NCBI GenBank assembly: GCA_027451915.1
Contig: DAIDHU010000106.1
Location: 1-8,509, forward strand
Origin: Thiomonas sp.
GTDB taxonomy: Bacteria > Pseudomonadota > Gammaproteobacteria > Burkholderiales > Burkholderiaceae_C
Direction: 5' to 3'
Length of the DNA: 8,509 nucleotides
Made by a program: the position numbers and the translations under genes. Under the pieces are notes generated by a model that saw nothing but the letters and a program-made list of their open reading frames with translations, ran no database searches and was not told the DNA's origin. Of this stretch, positions 1 through 6,419 are shown in pieces. The stretch's first letter is position 1. The number at the start of each line of letters is the position of its first letter.

Positions 1-290
1 GTGGCACCGAAAGTGTTGGTCTCCACGATATCGGCTCCGGCGGCGAAATAGCTGTCGTGGATGTCGCGGATCACCCGCGGCTGGGTGAGGCTGAGCAGCT
101 CGTTGTCGCCTTTGAGGTCGCGCGGCCAGTCCTTGAAACGCTCGCCCCGGTACTGCTCCTCGCCCAGGCGCAGGCGCTGGATCATGGTGCCCATGGCGCC
201 GTCGAGGATCAGGATACGCTGGCGCAGCAGCTCGGGCAGTTCACGCGCGCGGGTGTACTCGCGTCGCGGGGCGGCGAAGTTTTTGCTCAT
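1..290 (-). CDS. metH: Methionine synthase (B12-dependent), N-terminal part, truncated by window edge
   Basis: This is the first 96 complete codons of a cobalamin-dependent methionine synthase, or of its separate homocysteine-binding half (in some betaproteobacteria the enzyme is split into two genes). The family transfers a methyl group from methyltetrahydrofolate via cobalamin to homocysteine, in the cytoplasm. The visible part is the start of the homocysteine S-methyltransferase barrel: DGAMGTMIQ at residues 30-38, GERF at 49-52, DLKGDNELL at 58-66, then an IH..YF..GADI.ETNTF stretch at 77-94, all closely matching the E. coli MetH N-terminus. The start is the ATG at 288-290. It gives a short variable leader of about 25 residues before the conserved RILILDGAMGT, as expected for the family. 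No Shine-Dalgarno sequence precedes it. The gene continues past position 1, so whether it is full length or split cannot be judged. The family call is very secure. Confidence 0.95.
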   Translation of the reverse strand, partial: MSKNFAAPRREYTRARELPELLRQRILILDGAMGTMIQRLRLGEEQYRGERFKDWPRDLKGDNELLSLTQPRVIRDIHDSYFAAGADIVETNTFGA

Positions 291-296
291 ATGATC

Positions 297-302
297 ATTC
301 TA
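297..302 (-). promoter_or_regulatory. Candidate -10 element for metH
   Basis: Read on the minus strand, TAGAAT (one mismatch to TATAAT) lies in an AT-rich island at 287-305 within otherwise GC-rich DNA. It ends only six bases before the metH ATG, so transcription from it would begin at or next to the start codon. That, with the absence of a ribosome binding site, would imply a leaderless or almost leaderless message. No recognisable -35 hexamer is present 16-18 bases upstream. It is a candidate only; a promoter further upstream is equally possible. Confidence 0.3.
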
Positions 303-352
303 AAATGTCGAGCGCCGCGCTGCGCGCGAGTCGCGCGAGAGCCCCCGCGCGC

Positions 353-380
353 AAGCGGGCCGCGAGAATCGGCCCCGCTT
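353..380. repeat. Imperfect inverted repeat in the divergent metH / oxidoreductase intergenic region
   Basis: The left arm AAGCGGGCCG (353-362) and right arm CGGCCCCGCTT (370-380) are reverse complements except for one extra base in the right arm, giving ten pairs around a seven-base spacer. The repeat ends two bases before a TACAAT -10-like element for the plus-strand gene and lies about 60 bases upstream of the metH start. No T-run follows on either strand, so it does not look like an intrinsic terminator. An operator for a dimeric regulator is one possibility; structure arising by chance in GC-rich DNA is another. A second short palindrome, CGCGCG-AGT-CGCGCG, lies at 323-337. Confidence 0.4.
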
Positions 381-382
381 CC

Positions 383-388
383 TACAAT
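383..388 (+). promoter_or_regulatory. Candidate -10 element for the DUF3683 oxidoreductase gene
   Basis: TACAAT (one mismatch to TATAAT) lies 19 bases before the chosen ATG, implying a leader of about a dozen bases that would include the weak GGTGGA ribosome site at 398-403. No clear -35 hexamer is visible at the expected distance. The inverted repeat at 353-380 covers the place where one would be expected. Confidence 0.3.
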
Positions 389-407
389 GGTGTTTTTGGT
401 GGATGCC

Positions 408-3400
408 ATGAACGCCCCTCAAGCACCGATTGCCCCGCTCGACGCCGTCGAGTCCCCGGCCCCGCAGCCGGCACAGGACGACGCCCCGGCGCGCCTGCGC
501 GAGATTCCCTACAACTACACCTCGTTCTCCGACCGGGAGATCGTCATCCGCCTGCTCGGCGCGAGTGCCTGGGAATGGCTCGACCAGCTGCGCCAGCAGC
601 GCCGCACGGGGCGCAGCGCGCGCATGCTGTACGAGGTGCTGGGCGACATCTGGGTGGTCAAGCGCAACCCCTACCTGCAGGACGACCTGCTGGGATCGTC
701 CAAGCGGCGCCAGGCCCTGATCGAGGCGCTGTGGCACCGCCTGCGCGAAATCGAGAAGCGCCGCGACGCCAAGGGCGATGCCCAGGCCCAGGCGCGCGAC
801 GAGCTGGTGGGGCGCCTGCTCGAGCGCGCGCGCGAGGCCGTGAAGGAGTTCTCCGCCTGGTTCGACGCCGTGGCCGCGCTGCGCCGGCGCGCGCAGCGCG
901 AGCTGGCGCGCCATACCCGGCGTGACAACATCCGCTTCGACGGGCTGTCGCGCGCCGCGCACATGACCGACGCCACCGACTGGCGCGTCGAGGTGCCCTT
1001 TGTCGTGCTGTGCCCCGACACCGAGGCCGAAATGGCCGAGCTGGTGAGCGCCTGCGTGGCGCTGGGCCTGACCATCGTGCCCCGTGGCGGCGGCACGGGC
1101 TACACCGGCGGCGCCGTGCCCCTGGTGTGGAACAGCGCGGTGATCAACACCGAAAAACTCGAGGATCTGGGCGAGGTGGAGCTGATCGAGCTGCCCGGCG
1201 TGGCGCATCCGGTACCCACCATCCGCACCGGGGCCGGCGTGGTCACGCAGCGCGTGGCCGACCGCGCGGAGCAGGCCGGGCTGGTGTTCGCGGTCGACCC
1301 CACCTCGGCCGAGGCCTCGTGCATAGGCGGCAACATCGCGATGAACGCGGGCGGCAAGAAGGCCGTGCTGTGGGGCACGGCGATCGACAACCTGGCCTGG
1401 TGGCGCATGGTCGATGCGCAGGGCCGGTGGATCGAGGTGACCCGCCTGGACCACAACCTGGGCAAGATCCACGACGCGCCGCTGGTGCGCTTCGAATGCA
1501 AGACCTTCGCCCCCGACGGCACCACGCCGCTGGATACCCGCGTGCTGGAAATCCCCGGCTCGCGCTTTCGCAAGGAGGGCCTGGGCAAGGACGTCACCGA
1601 CAAGTTCCTGGCCGGCCTGCCGGGGGTGCAGAAGGAAGGCTGCGACGGCCTGATCACCAGCGCGCGCTGGGTGCTGCACCGCATGCCCCCGCGCGTGCGG
1701 ACCTTCTGCCTGGAGTTCTTCGGCCAGGCGCGCGAGGCCATCCCCTCCATCGTGGAGATCAAGGACTACCTGGACCAGCGCCCCGGCGGCGCCATCCTGG
1801 CGGGTCTGGAGCACCTCGACGAGCGCTATCTGCGCGCGGTGGGCTACGCGCCCAAGAGCAAGCGCGGCGCCTTCCCCAAGATGGCCCTGTTCGGTGACAT
1901 CGTCGGCGAGGACGACGACGCGGTGGCGCGTGCCACCGCCGAGGTGGTGCGCATGGCCAACGCCCGCGTGGGCGAGGGCTTCGTGGCCGTCAGCCCCGAG
2001 GCGCGCAAGAAATTCTGGCTGGACCGCAAGCGCACGGCGGCGATCGCGCGCCACACCAACGCCTTCAAGATCAACGAGGACGTGGTGATTCCGCTGCCCC
2101 GCATGGGCGAGTACGTGGACGGCATCGAGCGCATCAACGTCGAGTTGTCGCTGCGCAACAAGCTGGCGCTGGCCGCCGAGCTGGACCGCGCGCTGCGCGC
2201 GCCCTGGAGCCTGGCGCGCAACGAGGAACTCGGCGAAGGCGAGACCGCCGTTTCCGACGAGGAGCTGCAGCACCTGCGCGAGCAGGCCCTGGCCCTGGTG
2301 GACGCCGTGCACGCGCGCTGGACCTTCCTGCTCGAGCAGATCGACGCGCCACTGCCGCAATTGCTGCCCTTGCTGGCCGAGCCCCTGCTGGGCGGCAGCG
2401 GCGCGCAGACCGCGGCCATGCAGATGCTGCACCGCGCGCCGCGCGCCACGCTGTTCCACCTGCTGCAGGACCACAGCCTGCGCGCATCGTGGAAACAGGA
2501 GCTGCGCCGGCCGCTGCACACCCTGCTGGCCGGCGCCGCCTTCGCGCCGCTGCGCGGCGAACTCGACGCGCTGCACAAGCGAGTGCTCAAGGGCCGCGTG
2601 TGGGTGGCCCTGCACATGCACGCCGGCGACGGCAACGTGCACACCAACATCCCCGTCAATTCCGACGATTACGCCATGCTGCAGGCCGCGCACGAGGCGG
2701 TGGCCCGCATCATGGCCCTGGCGCGCTCGCTGGACGGCGTGATCTCCGGCGAACACGGCATCGGCATCACCAAGCTGGAATTCCTCAGCGAGCAGGAGCT
2801 GCGCCCCTTCACCGAGTACAAGCAGGAGGTCGACCCCCAGGGACGCTTCAACCGCGGCAAGCTGCTGCGCGACGCCTCGCTGCCGGCGGACCTGACCAAC
2901 GCCTACACGCCGAGCTTTGGCCTGATGGGGCACGAGTCGCTGATCATGCAGCAAAGCGACATCGGCGCCATCGCCGACTCGGTCAAGGACTGCCTGCGCT
3001 GCGGCAAGTGCAAGCCGGTGTGCGCCACCCACGTGCCGCGCGCCAACCTGCTGTACTCGCCGCGCAACAAGATCCTCGCCACCTCGCTGCTGGTGGAGGC
3101 CTTCCTGTACGAGGAGCAGACCCGCCGCGGCATCAGCGTGCACCACTGGGAGGAATTCGAGGACGTGGCCGACCACTGCACGGTGTGCCACAAGTGCGAA
3201 TCGCCCTGCCCGGTGGACATCGACTTCGGCGACGTGTCGATGAACATGCGCAACCTGTTGCGCAAGATGGGCAAGAAGACCTTCCGCCCGGCCAGCGCCG
3301 CCGGCATGTTCTTCCTCAACGCCACCGACGCACGCACCATCAAGGCGGCGCGCACCGCGATGGTCGGCTGGGGCTTCAAGGCGCAGAACCTGGGCCACCG

Positions 3401-4394
3401 CATGCTGCGCGCGCTGGGCGCGCGCCAGACCGCGGCGCCGCCGGCCAGCACCGGGCGCTCGCCGCTGCGCGAGCAGGTGATCCACTTCATCAACAAACCG
3501 ATGCCCGGGGGGCTGCCGAAAAAGACGGCGCGTGCGCTGCTGGACATCGAGAACCCCGACTTCGTGCCCATCATCCGCAACCCCGCCTCCACCACGGTGG
3601 ACTCGGAGGCGGTGTTCTATTTCCCGGGCTGCGGCTCGGAGCGCCTGTTCTCGCAGGTGGGGCTGGCCACGCAGGCCATGCTCTGGCACGTCGGGGTGCA
3701 GACCGTGCTGCCGCCAGGCTACCTGTGCTGCGGCTATCCGCAGCGCGGCAGCGGCATGTACGACAAGGCGGAGAAGATCATCACCGACAACCGGGTGCTG
3801 TTCCACCGCGTGGCCAACACCCTGAACTACCTGGACATCAAGACCGTGGTGGTCAGCTGCGGCACCTGCTACGACCAGCTGCAGGGCTACCAGTTCGAGA
3901 AAATCTTCCCCGGCTGCCGCATCGTGGACATCCACGAGTTCCTGCTCGAGAAGGGCGTGAGCCTGCCCGGCAGCGGCGCCTACCTGTACCACGACCCCTG
4001 CCACAGCCCCATGAAACAGCGCGAACCGATGAAAACGGTGCGCGCGCTGCTGGGCGAGGACGTGCGCAAGGCCGAGCGCTGCTGCGGCGAGAGCGGGCTG
4101 CTGGGCATCTCCCGCCCGGACATTTCCACCCAGGTACGTTTTCGCAAGACCGAGGAACTGCGGCGCGACGAGGCCGCGCTGCGTGCCGCTGGGCACGAGG
4201 GCGACCTGAAGATCCTCACCTCCTGCCCGAGCTGCCTGCAGGGCCTGTCGCGCTACCGCCATGACTTGCAGCACGGCCTGCTGGAAGCCGACTACATCGT
4301 CGTGGAAATGGCGCGCAAGATCCTCGGCGAGGACTGGATGCCCGGCTACGTGCGCGCGGCCAACGCCGGGGGCATCGAGCGGGTGCTGGTGTGA
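408..4394 (+). CDS. DUF3683 FAD/FMN-binding oxidoreductase: fused FAD dehydrogenase, 4Fe-4S and CCG-domain protein
   Basis: This is a predicted cytoplasmic or membrane-peripheral flavoprotein dehydrogenase of 1328 residues, with no signal peptide or membrane segment. Domains in order: DUF3683 from about 33, opening with IPYNYTSFSDREIVIRLLG; a GlcD-like FAD_binding_4 domain at about 195-340, with PRGGGTGYTGG at 225-235 and GGNIAMNAGGKK at 307-318; an FAD-oxidase C-terminal domain from about 430, with FWLDRKR at 536-542, INEDVVIPL around D558, HAGDGNVH at 738-745 and SGEHGIG at 780-786. This domain is interrupted by a mainly helical insert at roughly 570-730. Then come two 4Fe-4S motifs (C862/C865/C868/C872 and C924/C927/C930/C934) and two CCG domains (C1075, C1107-C1108, C1151, C1154; C1198, C1225-C1226, C1273, C1276). 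The family oxidises D-2-hydroxy acids (glycolate, D-lactate, D-2-hydroxyglutarate) and passes electrons through the clusters. The layout resembles E. coli YdiJ with extra N-terminal and central parts. The substrate is unknown. ATG 408 is preferred over ATG 387, which lies in the -10-like element. The gene overlaps the HIT gene by four bases. Confidence 0.9.
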   Translation: MNAPQAPIAPLDAVESPAPQPAQDDAPARLREIPYNYTSFSDREIVIRLLGASAWEWLDQLRQQRRTGRSARMLYEVLGDIWVVKRNPYLQDDLLGSSKRRQALIEALWHRLREIEKRRDAKGDAQAQARDELVGRLLERAREAVKEFSAWFDAVAALRRRAQRELARHTRRDNIRFDGLSRAAHMTDATDWRVEVPFVVLCPDTEAEMAELVSACVALGLTIVPRGGGTGYTGGAVPLVWNSAVINTEKLEDLGEVELIELPGVAHPVPTIRTGAGVVTQRVADRAEQAGLVFAVDPTSAEASCIGGNIAMNAGGKKAVLWGTAIDNLAWWRMVDAQGRWIEVTRLDHNLGKIHDAPLVRFECKTFAPDGTTPLDTRVLEIPGSRFRKEGLGKDVTDKFLAGLPGVQKEGCDGLITSARWVLHRMPPRVRTFCLEFFGQAREAIPSIVEIKDYLDQRPGGAILAGLEHLDERYLRAVGYAPKSKRGAFPKMALFGDIVGEDDDAVARATAEVVRMANARVGEGFVAVSPEARKKFWLDRKRTAAIARHTNAFKINEDVVIPLPRMGEYVDGIERINVELSLRNKLALAAELDRALRAPWSLARNEELGEGETAVSDEELQHLREQALALVDAVHARWTFLLEQIDAPLPQLLPLLAEPLLGGSGAQTAAMQMLHRAPRATLFHLLQDHSLRASWKQELRRPLHTLLAGAAFAPLRGELDALHKRVLKGRVWVALHMHAGDGNVHTNIPVNSDDYAMLQAAHEAVARIMALARSLDGVISGEHGIGITKLEFLSEQELRPFTEYKQEVDPQGRFNRGKLLRDASLPADLTNAYTPSFGLMGHESLIMQQSDIGAIADSVKDCLRCGKCKPVCATHVPRANLLYSPRNKILATSLLVEAFLYEEQTRRGISVHHWEEFEDVADHCTVCHKCESPCPVDIDFGDVSMNMRNLLRKMGKKTFRPASAAGMFFLNATDARTIKAARTAMVGWGFKAQNLGHRMLRALGARQTAAPPASTGRSPLREQVIHFINKPMPGGLPKKTARALLDIENPDFVPIIRNPASTTVDSEAVFYFPGCGSERLFSQVGLATQAMLWHVGVQTVLPPGYLCCGYPQRGSGMYDKAEKIITDNRVLFHRVANTLNYLDIKTVVVSCGTCYDQLQGYQFEKIFPGCRIVDIHEFLLEKGVSLPGSGAYLYHDPCHSPMKQREPMKTVRALLGEDVRKAERCCGESGLLGISRPDISTQVRFRKTEELRRDEAALRAAGHEGDLKILTSCPSCLQGLSRYRHDLQHGLLEADYIVVEMARKILGEDWMPGYVRAANAGGIERVLV

Positions 4395-4870
4395 GCGAGC
4401 CCGGCGCCTGCCCGCTGTGCGCGCAGCCCGGGGGCCTGCCGGTGTGGAGCTCGGCGTGGATGCGCCTGATCCGCGCCGACGAGCCCCTGCACCCGGCCAC
4501 CTGGCGCCTGGTGTGGAACGAGCACGTGGCCGAGTTCAGCGAGCTGCCGCGCCTGCGGCGCCTGGCGTGCATGGACGCGCTGGTGCTGGTCGAGCGCGAA
4601 TTGCGCGCGGCCCTGCGGCCGCGCAAGATCAACCTGGCGGCGTTGGGCAACCTGGTGCCGCACCTGCACTGGCACCTGATCGCGCGCTGGGACTGGGACG
4701 CGCACTGGCCCCAGCCCGTGTGGGCGCCGGCCCAGCGCGAAGCCGACGAGGTGCGGCTGCACGCCTTGCGCGAGACCCTGCCCGCGATCGATGCGCGCCT
4801 GCGCGAGGCCCTCGAGCGGCGCTTCGCGGCGCCGCTGGAAGTCGCGGACGATCAGATCACCCGCGAATAG
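4391..4870 (+). CDS. HIT-family protein (histidine-triad nucleotide hydrolase/transferase)
   Basis: A 159-residue protein with the histidine-triad signature H91-L-H93-W-H95-L-I preceded by the usual N-L-V-P stretch. This is the catalytic loop of HIT proteins, which hydrolyse or transfer nucleoside monophosphates from phosphoramidates or dinucleotides. A CPLC pair at residues 7-10 may be part of a zinc site, as in some HIT branches. The start is the GTG at 4391, which overlaps the TGA of the upstream oxidoreductase (GTGA). No good ribosome site is visible, which suggests translational coupling, and the pair is most likely one operon. The last six codons and stop overlap, on the opposite strand, the end of hemN; the C-terminal tail (ITRE) therefore shares DNA with the conserved HemN C-terminus. 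The family is secure; substrate and physiological role cannot be told from the sequence. Confidence 0.9.
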   Translation: MSEPGACPLCAQPGGLPVWSSAWMRLIRADEPLHPATWRLVWNEHVAEFSELPRLRRLACMDALVLVERELRAALRPRKINLAALGNLVPHLHWHLIARWDWDAHWPQPVWAPAQREADEVRLHALRETLPAIDARLREALERRFAAPLEVADDQITRE

Positions 4871-6246
4871 CGCGGCCCCTGCAACTGCGCCGCCGCGTCG
4901 TGCAGACGCCGGTCGAACTGCATGGCGATCACCCGAACCAGCAGGCGTCCGCGCTGGGTGACCCGCAGGCGCGGGCCGTCGATGTCCAGCAGCCCGGCCT
5001 GCGCCAGCGGGCGCAGGCGACGCAGGTCCTCGGCGAAGCAGGCCTCGGGATCGGGCACGCCATGGCGGGCCGCGAGTTGATCCAGGTCGAGTGAAAAGTC
5101 GCACATCAGGCGCTGGATGGCATCCCGGCGCAACAGGTCGTCGTCGTCCAGCTCGATGCCGCGCTCGATGGGAAGCCTCCCCTCGGCCAGCGCGGCACCG
5201 TAGGCGTCCAGGGTCTTGGCGTTTTGCGCGTAGTAGCGTCCCAGCTTGGAAATGCCCGACACCCCGAAGGCCAGCAGGTCCAGGTCGGCATGGGTGGAAT
5301 AGCCCTGGAAATTGCGATGCAGGCGCCCGCCCGCCTGCGCTCGCGCCAGCTCGTCGTCAGGCAGGGCGAAATGGTCCATGCCGATGTACTGATAGCCGGC
5401 GTGGGCCAGGCGCCGGATGGCCAGGCCCAGCAACACCAGCTTGGCCTCCGGGGTCGGCAGCTCGGATTCGGCAATGCGCCGCTGGGGCGCGAAGCGCGCG
5501 GGCAGGTGCGCGTAGCTGTACAGCGCGATGCGCTGCGGGTGCAGATCCAGCACCTTTTCCAGCGTAGCGGCGAAATTGAAGGCATTCTGGCGCGGCAGGC
5601 CGTAGATCAGGTCCACGCTGACCGAGGCGAAGCCGCTGGAGCGCGCGGCGTCGATGACCTCGCGGGTCTCCTCGAAGCTCTGGATGCGATTGACGGCCTG
5701 CTGCACCGCGGGGTCGAAATCCTGCACCCCCACGCTCATGCGGTTGAAGCCCAGGCGCGCCAGATGCTCCACGCGCCGGGCACCCACCTTGCGCGGATCG
5801 ATCTCGATGGAGAATTCGCCCCCGGCCGACAGATCGAAATGCTCGCGCGTGAAGTCCATCAGGCGCTGCGCCTCGGCATCGTCCAGGAAGGTCGGGGTTC
5901 CCCCGCCCCAGTGCAGCTGCACGGCCGCTGTACGCTGCGCGAGCAGCCCGGCCACGGCGCGCATTTCCTGCTCCACCTGGTCCAGGTAGGGCGCGCTGCG
6001 GGAATGGTTGCGCGTGGGGATCTTGTTGCAGCCGCAGTAGTAGCACAGGGTTTCGCAAAAGGGGATGTGCACGTACAGCGAAAGCGGCGCATCCCCGCGC
6101 CCGGCCAGCGCCCGCTCGAAGTCGGCGACGGAGAAGTCCGCGCGAAAGCGGTCGGCCGTGGGGTAGGAGGTGTAGCGCGGCCCGGATACGTCGAATCGCC
6201 GTATCAGCTCCGGCTGGAAATCGAGATTGATCGAACTTGTCTGCAT
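4852..6246 (-). CDS. hemN: Oxygen-independent coproporphyrinogen III oxidase (radical SAM)
   Basis: A 464-residue HemN that converts coproporphyrinogen III to protoporphyrinogen IX without oxygen, using two S-adenosylmethionine molecules and a 4Fe-4S cluster; it acts in cytoplasmic heme synthesis. The N-terminus has the HemN-specific GPRYTSYPTA at 22-31. Y58 and the cluster motif C64-x3-C68-x2-C71-G-C73 follow, then GGGTPT at 114-119, EIDPR with E148, VGVQDF with Q175, R187 in the VNR motif, and D212 in DLIYGLP. These residues match E. coli HemN with an offset of two to three, so all known SAM-binding residues I could check are present and this is a true HemN, not the related HemW. The protein ends in RYSRVI, typical of the family. 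Upstream in-frame ATG 6297 would add 17 basic residues not seen in the family, so ATG 6246, preceded by CCAGG, is preferred. The 3' end overlaps the convergent HIT gene by 19 bases. Confidence 0.95.
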   Translation of the reverse strand: MQTSSINLDFQPELIRRFDVSGPRYTSYPTADRFRADFSVADFERALAGRGDAPLSLYVHIPFCETLCYYCGCNKIPTRNHSRSAPYLDQVEQEMRAVAGLLAQRTAAVQLHWGGGTPTFLDDAEAQRLMDFTREHFDLSAGGEFSIEIDPRKVGARRVEHLARLGFNRMSVGVQDFDPAVQQAVNRIQSFEETREVIDAARSSGFASVSVDLIYGLPRQNAFNFAATLEKVLDLHPQRIALYSYAHLPARFAPQRRIAESELPTPEAKLVLLGLAIRRLAHAGYQYIGMDHFALPDDELARAQAGGRLHRNFQGYSTHADLDLLAFGVSGISKLGRYYAQNAKTLDAYGAALAEGRLPIERGIELDDDDLLRRDAIQRLMCDFSLDLDQLAARHGVPDPEACFAEDLRRLRPLAQAGLLDIDGPRLRVTQRGRLLVRVIAMQFDRRLHDAAAQLQGPRYSRVI

Positions 6247-6283
6247 GATGCCTGGATCATCGGCGCGGCGCCGCCGCGCGACT

Positions 6284-6297
6284 TTGACCTGGAACAA
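6284..6297. promoter_or_regulatory. Weak FNR/Anr-like box upstream of hemN
   Basis: TTGAC-CTGG-AACAA matches eight of ten positions of the FNR-type consensus TTGAT-N4-ATCAA. It is centred about 44 bases upstream of the hemN ATG. A poor -10-like element (GATGAT on the minus strand, 6256-6261) is placed as in FNR-activated promoters, but it would start transcription almost at the ATG. hemN is controlled by FNR-type regulators in several proteobacteria, which makes the site plausible. Two mismatches and the awkward geometry keep confidence low. Confidence 0.2.
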
Positions 6298-6419
6298 GGC
6301 GTCCCGATGTTGCCCCAGGACAACGAAAATCTCCCCGTGTTGCTCTGCAGCAAACTAAGATGGCAGGCCCTGTGACAGGAAGGCCGCCAGGCTACCCAGC
6401 CGAGGCCGGCACGACATCC

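Noticed and set aside
57..407. N-terminal extension of the oxidoreductase up to position 57
   Set aside because: The extension would run through the antisense of metH codons and the divergent promoter region. Its residues do not resemble the family N-terminus, and the conserved DUF3683 motif begins soon after ATG 408.
2489..4264. Open reading frame of 591 codons on the plus strand in another frame inside the oxidoreductase gene
   Set aside because: It is Ala/Arg/Gly/Pro-rich and without motifs, while the overlapping frame encodes the 4Fe-4S and CCG cysteine motifs.
300..4274. Open reading frame of 1324 codons on the minus strand opposite the oxidoreductase gene
   Set aside because: It is a shadow of the plus-strand gene: the composition is dominated by His, Gln, Ala, Arg and Val, typical of reading GC-rich codons backwards, and no domain is recognisable. 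The plus strand has continuous, well-known motifs over the same span.
6340..6353. TTGCT-CTGC-AGCAA palindrome upstream of kup
   Set aside because: The arms are only five bases long, it is not placed relative to a clear promoter, and it matches no regulator site known to me; too weak to call an operator.
5224..6375. Open reading frame of 383 codons on the plus strand opposite hemN
   Set aside because: It is antisense to a complete HemN with all catalytic residues, and its composition is that of a shadow frame.
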